DNA from: Rhizobium sp. PDO1-076 | GTDB lineage: Bacteria; Pseudomonadota; Alphaproteobacteria; Rhizobiales; Rhizobiaceae | Direction of reading: 5' to 3' | Assembly: GCF_000247475.1 (NCBI RefSeq) | Contig: NZ_AHZC01000244.1 | Coordinates: forward strand, 1-42,465 | DNA length: 42,465 nucleotides | Shown here: positions 36,154-42,465 of the stretch, piece after piece | Layout: each line of letters begins with the position of its first letter | Numbering within the stretch: the first letter of the stretch is position 1 | Notes under the pieces: model-generated | The model's input: the letters and a program-made list of their open reading frames with translations, nothing else | Database searches by the model: none | What the model was told of the DNA's origin: nothing | Position numbers and translations under genes: made by a program

Positions 36154-36593
36154 GCACGGGCCACACATACGAATACTGAGCTGGCGTAAGGGAAGCCCAT
36201 ATCGGCAGGATCCGACCCCTTTGCTGCCAGTCAAAGCGCTTGACGGTTCGCCCGGAACTTGCCGTTGGTTCAACTCACTGAGGCGGCAGGTTTGGGGCCG
36301 TAATCGGACTCTCCGATGACGGGTTGCCGAACGGCGAAACCGGACATCCACGCACGTGGTGATGAGGTCCGCGTTCCGCCCCAAGCGGACGCAGCGTTGC
36401 GGATCTGATCAGCAAAAGCAGCTCGGCCTAAAACGTGCTGCCAGACAATGCCGCTGCAGAGAGCCTCTTCCTGAATCGCATGCTCCCGCTCTGCTAACTT
36501 GCGAGACCGGAAGCTGAGCTTTTGCGAGGGCAACTCGAAGCACGTTGACCGTTGTTAAACGCCTAAGTATTCCACGGTCGACAAGGGGCTCAT
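36154..36593. other. Gene-poor stretch before the MFS gene
   Basis: No supported gene. A minus-strand frame (36270-36533) contains KLAEREHAIQEEALCSGIVW and further coding-like residues, but no ribosome site or domain, so it is probably a remnant. Near 36545, TTGACC may be part of the promoter for the MFS gene; AAGGGG at 36583 is that gene's ribosome site. Confidence 0.3.
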
Positions 36594-37799
36594 ATGACAC
36601 AAACCATAAGAACGTCGACCTCGCGCGTGCGTATTCCACAAACCGTCTGGATACTCGGTTTTGTCAGCCTGCTGATGGATATCTCGTCGGAGATGGTGCA
36701 GACTCTTCTGCCGTATTATCTCGTCTCCGGGCTCGGCGCGTCGGCAGTTCTTGTCGGGTTCATCGAAGGCCTCTCAGTCGCCATAGCAACGATGACGAAG
36801 CTGTTTGCCGGGATCGTCGCGGACTGGACAAGAAACCGCAAGGTGCTGGCCGTCTTCGGGTACGGGCTTGGCGCGATTTCGAAACTCATTTTCCCCATGG
36901 CGTCGTCCATCGACGGGATCGTCGCGGCGAAGGCCGTCGACCGCGTCGGCAAGGGTCTTCGGGGAACTCCGCGTGACGCTCTGGTCGCAGATGTCACGCC
37001 GCCGGAAATCAGGGGGGCCGCCTTCGGGCTTCGAAAGTCGCTGGATACGGTGGGAGGCTTTGCGGGGCCGCTCGCGGCCATCGCTCTGATGTTCGCCTTT
37101 AATGGCAACGTACACCTGATCTTTTGGATTGCGGTTGTTCCTGCGTTTCTTTCCGTGCTGGTTCTGATCCTTGGTGTGAGGGAGCCCGAGCAGGCCCCGC
37201 GCACGGTGGGACCGTCATTTCGGATAAGTGAGGTCGTGAAGCTGAATACGGCAACGTGGATCGTGATTGCGACCGCCTCTATTCTGACATTCGTCCGCTT
37301 CAGCGAAGCTTTCCTTTTGTTGAAATCCCATGAAGCGGGTTTCGAACCCATGTGGATACCGATCACGATGGTGATCATGCACGCGGTATATGGCTTGACA
37401 GCTTATCCAGCAGGTCGGCTCTCCGACGCGATCGGCAGCATGGGTCTGCTTATGGCGAGTGTCGGTGTGTTGATCGCAGCCTATTCGGTGCTGGCATACG
37501 CGAATTCGATCAGTTTCTTTCTCGTCGGTATCGTGTTGTGGGGGCTGCACATGGGCTTGTCCCAGGGGCTTCTGGGTGCGTTGATTGCCGGAACAGCCCC
37601 TCAACATCTGAAAGGGACCGCATTCGGTGTTTTCAACCTGATGACTGGCGTTGTTGTCTTGGTGAGCAACGTCATGGCTGGTCTGCTTTGGGACACCTAC
37701 GGCTCGTTCGGAACATTTGCGGTGGGAGCGGTACTGTCGTCATTGGCGCTGCTGATGCTGGCCGTGGTTTCTCAGCTAAGCCGCAAGTTGAGACATTGA
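36594..37799 (+). CDS. Major facilitator superfamily transporter
   Basis: A 401-residue inner-membrane transporter with about twelve hydrophobic helices. The loop between helices 2 and 3 reads GIVADWTRNRKVLAVFGYGLG, the MFS signature position, and VDRVGKGLRGTPRDALVADVTP is the marked motif of one MFS_1 branch. AAGGGG precedes the ATG at 36594. It stands alone between repeat copy 3 and the 220-aa gene. Substrate unknown; drug, metal-oxyanion or metabolite export are all possible. Confidence 0.85.
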   Translation: MTQTIRTSTSRVRIPQTVWILGFVSLLMDISSEMVQTLLPYYLVSGLGASAVLVGFIEGLSVAIATMTKLFAGIVADWTRNRKVLAVFGYGLGAISKLIFPMASSIDGIVAAKAVDRVGKGLRGTPRDALVADVTPPEIRGAAFGLRKSLDTVGGFAGPLAAIALMFAFNGNVHLIFWIAVVPAFLSVLVLILGVREPEQAPRTVGPSFRISEVVKLNTATWIVIATASILTFVRFSEAFLLLKSHEAGFEPMWIPITMVIMHAVYGLTAYPAGRLSDAIGSMGLLMASVGVLIAAYSVLAYANSISFFLVGIVLWGLHMGLSQGLLGALIAGTAPQHLKGTAFGVFNLMTGVVVLVSNVMAGLLWDTYGSFGTFAVGAVLSSLALLMLAVVSQLSRKLRH

Positions 37800-37925
37800 G
37801 CTGCAGTGAACGTATCTTGATAAGGCTGGTCGTACTCTCGACCTTGGCGACCAATGATGCCGTCTCAACACCACGACCGCAATTGGCGCACAGGCGGCAT
37901 GACGCCAATAGGGAGGCATGTCTGC

Positions 37926-37941
37926 TTTCGGATATCCGAAA
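37926..37941. repeat. 16-base perfect palindrome
   Basis: TTTCGGATATCCGAAA lies between the convergent MFS and 220-aa genes. It may be an operator or a weak terminator stem; it has no loop or clear U-run. The rest of 37800-38001 shows no gene. Confidence 0.4.
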
Positions 37942-38001
37942 ATATGACCTCTACGTCCGCATTGAGGGCGCTAAGCAGCCGTTTGCAGCGTGACCGGAAG
38001 C

Positions 38002-38664
38002 CTACGCCCGATTACGTTGACCCGAAGGTCTGCTGGCGAGACTGTGCAGGTCCGTCATCGCGGCCCGGATTTGCGGCCATGGAAATTCATCACCTGGACT
38101 GTCTTCTCCCATCGCAAGAACAACATGAAGCTTAGCGGCCACACCGGCAACCGATCTAGCCGGTTGTGAAAACAGATCATTCAATCTTTCCTCGCGCATC
38201 GCAAAGGCTTTCTCCTCCGCCTGCTTGGCGCGGCTGTATCCCATCCGGTCGTCCAGTTCGTCCCAAGCGGCTTGCTGCTCAGCGAGCGTTGCCTTCGCCT
38301 GCATCTTTGCTTCGGCGTTTTCCGACGCATCGCCAAATTGGTGGTCAATCTCCTCCATGGTGAAGGCCGCAACCGCGCAATGCTGATCAGGCACGGCAAT
38401 GTCAACATGGGGAAATCCCACCGCCGCGATTAGAGCAGTTTCAAGCCGCTGCTGCTTCCGGCAGAACCTCTCGACCTGCTCATGGGCCGCCCACCATTCC
38501 TGCCACAACATCAATGCTGGATTGCCACCGTCTGGCTGGTCGTCTTCGGAATAAAGTTCCGCATCCACATCCCCAACCTGTGCCGCCAGCCACGCCGCCG
38601 ACGTGGAAAGCAATCTGCGCCGCGTGACGACAGGCAAAGTTCTGCTATTGTCGGAATCAGCCAT
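38002..38664 (-). CDS. Hypothetical protein, 220 residues, Tat-like N-terminus
   Basis: No family is recognised with certainty. The N-terminus carries VVTRRRLLSTSAAWLAAQ, which resembles a twin-arginine motif, although the hydrophobic stretch is short and weak. Residues about 100-165 are rich in Ala, Glu and Lys (ASENAEAKMQAKATLAEQQA) and probably form a coiled coil. It is divergent from the small XRE gene across a 139-base gap. The ribosome site is weak. Real gene by length, codon use and sensible composition. Confidence 0.65.
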   Translation of the reverse strand: MADSDNSRTLPVVTRRRLLSTSAAWLAAQVGDVDAELYSEDDQPDGGNPALMLWQEWWAAHEQVERFCRKQQRLETALIAAVGFPHVDIAVPDQHCAVAAFTMEEIDHQFGDASENAEAKMQAKATLAEQQAAWDELDDRMGYSRAKQAEEKAFAMREERLNDLFSQPARSVAGVAAKLHVVLAMGEDSPGDEFPWPQIRAAMTDLHSLASRPSGQRNRA

Positions 38665-38803
38665 GATCCGAGTTCCCTACAACTTGGTTATGGTCAGATC
38701 AGGTGGATGTTACAGCATCTGCCTGATCGCATACGACAAAGCATCACATACAAAATGACAGACATCAATCAGAAAGTTTGCCTTGGATAGCAGTGTATTG
38801 ACG

Positions 38804-39025
38804 ATGGAACAGTGCCGCGCCGCGCGGGCAATGTTGGGGTGGAGTCAAACGACGCTTGCAGAGGCGGCGAACGTCTCACGGCAAACCATTGCTGATTTCG
38901 AACGTGGCGCGCACATGCCCATTGCCAACAATCTCGCCAGCATCACCGCTGCGTTTGAACAGACTGGCATAACCTTCATTCATGCAGAAGGCGGGACCAT
39001 GGGCGTTCTTTTCAAAAGGGGCTAG
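38804..39025 (+). CDS. Small XRE-family helix-turn-helix regulator
   Basis: A 73-residue DNA-binding protein, almost entirely one helix-turn-helix domain: MEQCRAARAMLGWSQTTLAE and then AANVSRQTIADFERG. The tail FEQTGITFIHAEGGTMGVLFKRG is common in rhizobial island regulators. The start is uncertain: ATG at 38804 fits the family, while TTG at 38798 or 38783 is possible, and no strong ribosome site is seen. It probably regulates the divergent 220-aa gene or transfer functions. It ends 32 bases before the convergent relaxase gene. Confidence 0.78.
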   Translation: MEQCRAARAMLGWSQTTLAEAANVSRQTIADFERGAHMPIANNLASITAAFEQTGITFIHAEGGTMGVLFKRG

Positions 39026-39056
39026 TTGGGCCAAGTCAAGCAATAGGCGACCGGCC

Positions 39057-41159
39057 TCACAAAGCCAGACCTCGTTTCCTCGCAAAACTCCAATCAACTC
39101 CACCGCCGTCTCTCACCACGCCGCTGATATGCTGGCCGACCCGCTGGTCGAGCGCCGGTTGCCACGGCACAAGCTGGAAGCCGATGCCGTCATTTAGCAT
39201 CGCGAAACGCCCGCTGGCGAGGTTGACGCTGCCCTTGAGCGATCCACTGACATATTCCCCCGGCTGGCTCGGCGTGTAGGCTAGACCCCGCTCCGCCGCT
39301 ATCTGCCGACCAACGCGCTCGATCTCGGTCCGCTCCAGTCGCTCCAGTAGATCCTGGGGCGCTCGAATGCTGCCATTGTCGAGACGCACGGCCTGCCCCT
39401 GATCGACAAGACTCTGGCGGCGGCGGTCCATCGCCTCGCTGACCTCCAGGCCAAATCCTGCTTGCGTGAGTGGTGTGCGGTCGCGAGAGACAAGCTCTCG
39501 GTCGAGCCATGTCGCGCCGTCGCTTCCGACTTGTCTATTGAGGTCGAGGGTGGAGAGCGAGCGAACGGTAAAATCCTTGGCACTGTCTCTAGCATCATAG
39601 GCCATGCCGCGTTCGGGAAGATCACTAGGGATCTTCCAGAGATCGGCATCGATCCGCTCGACATGTCCGGCACGGCGAAGCGCTTCGAGGCGGCGGACAT
39701 GGGAGCGGATAAAGGCATCGGGATCACCGCCGATCTTTTCGATCCTTGCCCTCGCCTGCTCCAGATGATCGCTTGGGCGGTAGATACCGTCGTTGTTTGC
39801 GGCGAGGTCACAGATGTTGATGTCGGATGCCCTGGGCTCGGCCTTCTGCGGGATCGGGTCGAGGGAGACGATGTGGCCACGCTGCAGTTCGTCGAGCTGG
39901 CCGATGTCTGTTGTCTCGACATAATGGATATGTCCGTCCACGCCATCGATGACCAGATGCAACCGGTCGCTCATCTCGTCGCCCGCAAGTCCCTTGGCCA
40001 GGACCCGACCGACGATTGGCTCGGTGATGCCTTTGCCGTGGTTGATGTAATCGCGGGCACCACGCTCATCGGCCAGGCCGTGATCCTCCAGTGCCCGGTG
40101 CATAGTCGTGAGGATATCCCCGCGCTCGCCAAGCGCTCGCAATGTCTGTTCAGCATTATCTCGGATTGCCCATCGTCCGGTGTTGATTTCATCTGCCAAG
40201 CCATATCGCTCCAGGCGCTTGGCCCGGTCGATCAGCAGCGATCGGTTGGCCCGGACTGTGTAGCTGTCGGAAGCATCGGGACGCAGATCAACAATTCCCT
40301 GTTCCCGGCTCTCCGCGATCAGCATCCTGTCGAGCCGCGTCAGGCGTTCGGCCTCGATCTCATGGCGCAGCTTCTCTGCGACCTCCAGTTCGCTCTGCTG
40401 ACCCAGCTCCAGAGTTACCAGTGCCTCGGCCCGGTGGCGGACCCCATGGGCGATGTAGTCGCCGGCAATGTTAAGGATGCGGCCATCGTCGAGCACGCCC
40501 CGGACAATGACATGGGTATGAGGATGACCGGTATTGTGGTGATCGACGGCAACCCAATCCAGCCGGCTATCCAGATCGCTTTCCACCTGCTTCATGAGAT
40601 CGCGGGTGAAGGATCGCAGGTCCGCCATGTCGTCAGCATCTTCGGGTGCGACGATGAATCGGAACTGATGCCGGTCGTCGCGTCCGCGCTCGACGAATGC
40701 CCTTCCATCGGCCTCATCCTCGAATGCGGAATAGACCCTGCCCTTCTCGCCATCTTTCGTGACTCCATCGCGCTGCAGATAGCGCAGATGTGCAACTACC
40801 TTTGCCGAAGTCGAGCGGAATTTCGAGCCTTGTGACTGACCCCGCTGAAGGGCAAGCTTGACCACGCGCGCCTTGACCACGACACGCCGCGACCGGAAGC
40901 GGGTGCCGCTGCCATCGCGCGTCCAACCGCCACCGTCTTTCGGAAAGGACGGCGCGAGTTTTGCGCCACGGCCTCGGGCATTGAAGCGCCCGCTCCCCTG
41001 CCCTGACTCCCCACCAATCCGGTTCGGGTTTCCGCCTGCCTTACGCACGGCGATCTTCACCTGGGTGATGAACGGTTTTGCGTGCAGGCTGGCGCGGCTC
41101 CCCCGACTCTTCGGTCGGCCCGGCTTGATACGGAAACTGTTGTCGTCACGGTCGGCCAT
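39057..41159 (-). CDS. MOBP-type relaxase with DUF3363 domain
   Basis: A 700-residue DNA-nicking transferase that would start and end conjugative transfer at oriT. Relaxase motif III reads VDHHNTGHPHTHVIVRG (metal histidines about 212, 214, 216). A candidate catalytic tyrosine is Y127 in HLRYLQRDGV. The long C-terminal region after residue about 290 matches the DUF3363 part of rhizobial/sphingomonad relaxases. The start at 41159 (MADRDDNSFRIKPGRP) is chosen by family likeness; ATG at 41180 is possible, and neither has a strong ribosome site. It is transcribed away from the candidate oriT, as is usual. Confidence 0.9.
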   Translation of the reverse strand: MADRDDNSFRIKPGRPKSRGSRASLHAKPFITQVKIAVRKAGGNPNRIGGESGQGSGRFNARGRGAKLAPSFPKDGGGWTRDGSGTRFRSRRVVVKARVVKLALQRGQSQGSKFRSTSAKVVAHLRYLQRDGVTKDGEKGRVYSAFEDEADGRAFVERGRDDRHQFRFIVAPEDADDMADLRSFTRDLMKQVESDLDSRLDWVAVDHHNTGHPHTHVIVRGVLDDGRILNIAGDYIAHGVRHRAEALVTLELGQQSELEVAEKLRHEIEAERLTRLDRMLIAESREQGIVDLRPDASDSYTVRANRSLLIDRAKRLERYGLADEINTGRWAIRDNAEQTLRALGERGDILTTMHRALEDHGLADERGARDYINHGKGITEPIVGRVLAKGLAGDEMSDRLHLVIDGVDGHIHYVETTDIGQLDELQRGHIVSLDPIPQKAEPRASDINICDLAANNDGIYRPSDHLEQARARIEKIGGDPDAFIRSHVRRLEALRRAGHVERIDADLWKIPSDLPERGMAYDARDSAKDFTVRSLSTLDLNRQVGSDGATWLDRELVSRDRTPLTQAGFGLEVSEAMDRRRQSLVDQGQAVRLDNGSIRAPQDLLERLERTEIERVGRQIAAERGLAYTPSQPGEYVSGSLKGSVNLASGRFAMLNDGIGFQLVPWQPALDQRVGQHISGVVRDGGGVDWSFARKRGLAL

Positions 41160-41346
41160 ATCGGGAGGTTCGACGCCCATCCGAGGCGTGACAAGCAGCA
41201 AATTGCCGTCGTCGCAGGCCGGCGTAAAAAGACTTGCAGCCGCGTAGATTGGGGTATCGCACCTCGCGGCTGGTGGCCGCTATCCTCTCCGATCACAAAG
41301 AACATCAGGCGGATCTAAAGTTCACCCCACATCGCGCAAATCGCTC

Positions 41347-41370
41347 TTTTCCGTTTTTCGGGACGGAAAA
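41347..41370. repeat. Inverted repeat upstream of relaxase
   Basis: TTTTCCGT (41347-41354) and ACGGAAAA (41363-41370), 8 base pairs with an 8-base loop. It lies in the relaxase-ArdC intergenic region (41160-41735), which contains no supported gene, and may belong to an oriT region. Confidence 0.5.
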
Positions 41371-41405
41371 CAATGTGCAGACAATACCTTACAAGCGCAG
41401 CTCGG

Positions 41406-41432
41406 GCGAACCCAGGTTCGCTTTATCTTGCA
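41406..41432 (+). other. Candidate origin of transfer (oriT)
   Basis: GCGAACC (41406-41412) and GGTTCGC (41415-41421) form an inverted repeat. Nine bases from its right arm lies ATCTTG/CA, close to the MOBP nick consensus ATCCTG/C. In RP4 an inverted repeat lies at a very similar distance from nic. Cutting the plus strand here would send the ArdC side in first, as for typical leading regions, and the relaxase gene last. Similarity only. Confidence 0.45.
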
Positions 41433-41596
41433 GTCCTTCCCTCCCCCAGTTCCCCTCCTAACCCACTGCTCCCTGAAGGACCTAAATGCCAGCGCTCCGT
41501 GTGGACAAAGCCGCCGGCCCTATGGATCGGCATGTACATGATATCGATATCGGCCGAGTGACCCGGCAGGTTGTGCACAGGGGATTGATCGCCCGT

Positions 41597-41620
41597 TTTC
41601 AAACCATTCGGAGTTTGAAA
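41597..41620. repeat. Inverted repeat TTTCAAAC/GTTTGAAA
   Basis: TTTCAAAC (41597-41604) and GTTTGAAA (41613-41620) with an 8-base spacer. ATATCCTCG follows at 41630, a second, weaker nick-like word. It may be an operator for the ArdC gene or part of oriT. Confidence 0.45.
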
Positions 41621-41681
41621 CTATCAAAATATCCTCGATGCAATTGAGCATATCTGACGCAATTCAAACTAATGGTATCCA

Positions 41682-41702
41682 GCGCCCGCCCCTGGCGGGC
41701 GC
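41682..41702. terminator. GC-rich stem after the ArdC gene
   Basis: GCGCCCGCC (41682-41690) pairs with GGCGGGCGC (41694-41702) around CCT. It lies 33 bases beyond the ArdC stop. AAATTTT follows on the plus side but there is no U-run on the minus side, so termination for ArdC is plausible, not certain. Confidence 0.5.
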
Positions 41703-41735
41703 GAAATTTTCCACCAAGACAGTGGGAACCGCCGC

Positions 41736-42465
41736 TTACGCGGCAGCTCCTTCCTTGGAGGCCGCAACGCTTTGCAGACCGTGCAGGAAATCAGCGGCGC
41801 GCTGCGCGTGGGCGGCGGCGCTGAAGATGGCGCGCTTGTCTTGCTTCAGCACTTTGAGCCAGCCCTGAATATAAGCCGCATGGTCCGCACCGGGCTCCGG
41901 CGTCAATTCCAGATCGGCGCACAGAAATGCTGCGCCAAGCTCGGCAACCAGTTCCTCGCGGGCATAACCTTCATCGCCCCACTTTTTGCGACCAAGCTCC
42001 CGGTCAAGGCGGTTCTTGTGTTTTGTCCAGTGGGTCAGTTCGTGCGCCAGCGTCGCATAGTACGCCTCCGGCGCGTGAAAGCTCTCGAAACAGGGCATCT
42101 GCACATGGTCGCTCGCGCCACTATAATAGGCCTGATTGCCGCCATGACGAATATCGGCACGGGTCGCCGAAAAGAACGCTTCGGCGTGTTCGATCCGCAT
42201 GGCTGGATCAATTATGGGTTCGGGCTTCGCATAATATTGCTCGGGCAGCCCTTCAATTTGCTCGACGTTGAAAACCGTATAGGCTTTCAGGAACGGAATC
42301 TGCCGCTCTTCCTCGCCGCCGTCGTCCTCTTCCCCGGTCTTGGTGATGGTGTTCGCATAGACAACCATATTGCCACGCTCGCCCTTGCGCACATGCGCGC
42401 CAAGCTCCGTGGCCTGCTTGAAGGTCATCCAATAGGGCGAGGAAAAACCAGCCTCAATGGCCGCA
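41736..42465 (-). CDS. ardC: ArdC-type antirestriction protein, 5' end cut by window edge
   Basis: About 243 C-terminal residues visible. The frame continues to the edge with AAIEAGFSSPYWMTFKQATE, so the true start is beyond the window and the ATG at 42428 is internal. The N-terminal ssDNA-binding-type region is followed by a zincin metallopeptidase domain with HELTHWTKHKNRLDRE and the downstream glutamate segment AREELVAELGAAFL. ArdC proteins protect incoming conjugative DNA from host restriction. Its place beside the relaxase and candidate oriT fits a leading-region gene. Confidence 0.9.
   Translation of the reverse strand, partial: AAIEAGFSSPYWMTFKQATELGAHVRKGERGNMVVYANTITKTGEEDDGGEEERQIPFLKAYTVFNVEQIEGLPEQYYAKPEPIIDPAMRIEHAEAFFSATRADIRHGGNQAYYSGASDHVQMPCFESFHAPEAYYATLAHELTHWTKHKNRLDRELGRKKWGDEGYAREELVAELGAAFLCADLELTPEPGADHAAYIQGWLKVLKQDKRAIFSAAAHAQRAADFLHGLQSVAASKEGAAA

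Noticed and set aside
36004..36189. Plus-strand 61-codon frame
   Set aside because: Opposite repeat copy 3 and without ribosome site or domain.
24345..36600. Insertion sequence responsible for the three NRRxW repeats
   Set aside because: No transposase and no matching terminal inverted repeats were found, so they are reported only as diverged repeats.
39462..40835. 457-codon plus-strand open frame
   Set aside because: Lies wholly opposite the relaxase gene, whose motifs are clear. No domain in the antisense peptide.

Overview
The window looks like a Rhizobiaceae (Rhizobium/Agrobacterium-type) replicon. Positions 1 to about 24,330 carry ordinary rhizobial metabolic operons. From about 24,345 to the right edge the DNA looks like an integrated mobile island with conjugation genes and defence-like cargo. 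The taxonomic call rests on gene order: the glycerol operon glpR-D-S-T-P-Q-U-V-K matches the arrangement known from Rhizobium leguminosarum, and the polyol operon smoEFGK-smoS-mtlK is typical of rhizobia.

Left part. On the minus strand, glpR (9140) to glpK (cut by the left edge) encode a repressor, a glycerol-3-phosphate dehydrogenase, a glycerol ABC importer with two different ATPases, and glycerol kinase. A CAAAACGAA motif occurs as an inverted repeat before glpR and as a near-direct repeat before glpD. Next, also on the minus strand, a cobalamin riboswitch (about 12,840-12,627) and a helix that hides the ribosome binding site precede a four-gene unit: a DUF1636 protein, an ATPase, a binding protein and a FecCD permease. 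It is probably a corrinoid or cobalt uptake system. On the plus strand follow an orphan UDP-glucuronate decarboxylase-like gene, a SorC-family regulator, and the polyol operon (binding protein, two permeases, ATPase, sorbitol dehydrogenase, mannitol dehydrogenase, HAD phosphatase, D-ribulokinase-like kinase). That operon ends at a strong terminator at 24,275-24,311.

Island boundary. Just after the terminator, TGGTTGCGGGGGCA (24,332-24,345) is the reverse complement of the 3' end of initiator tRNA-fMet, and the tRNA body is missing. This is what the chromosomal end of an element integrated into the 3' end of that tRNA should look like. The intact tRNA and probably the integrase would then lie beyond the right edge.

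Island content. (1) A tightly overlapping minus-strand operon (31,317 to 24,853) encodes a 1336-aa protein with an XRE helix-turn-helix, an Mrr-type nuclease domain, a STAND-like NTPase and a long helical-repeat region, then a two-helix membrane protein, a second Mrr-like protein and a protein with a HEPN-type RX4H motif. This is the best candidate for an undescribed defence system. (2) A translationally coupled subtilase and ComEC-type metallo-beta-lactamase-fold pair (32,371-35,750) is a second candidate. (3) An MFS transporter, a 220-aa protein with a Tat-like N-terminus and a small XRE protein follow. (4) A MOBP/DUF3363 relaxase, a possible oriT and an ArdC-type antirestriction gene (cut by the right edge) mark the element as mobilisable. 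Three diverged copies of one remnant, with the peptide signature NRRxW, lie at the borders of modules 1 and 2.

All functional calls come from reading motifs and gene order. No database search was possible.
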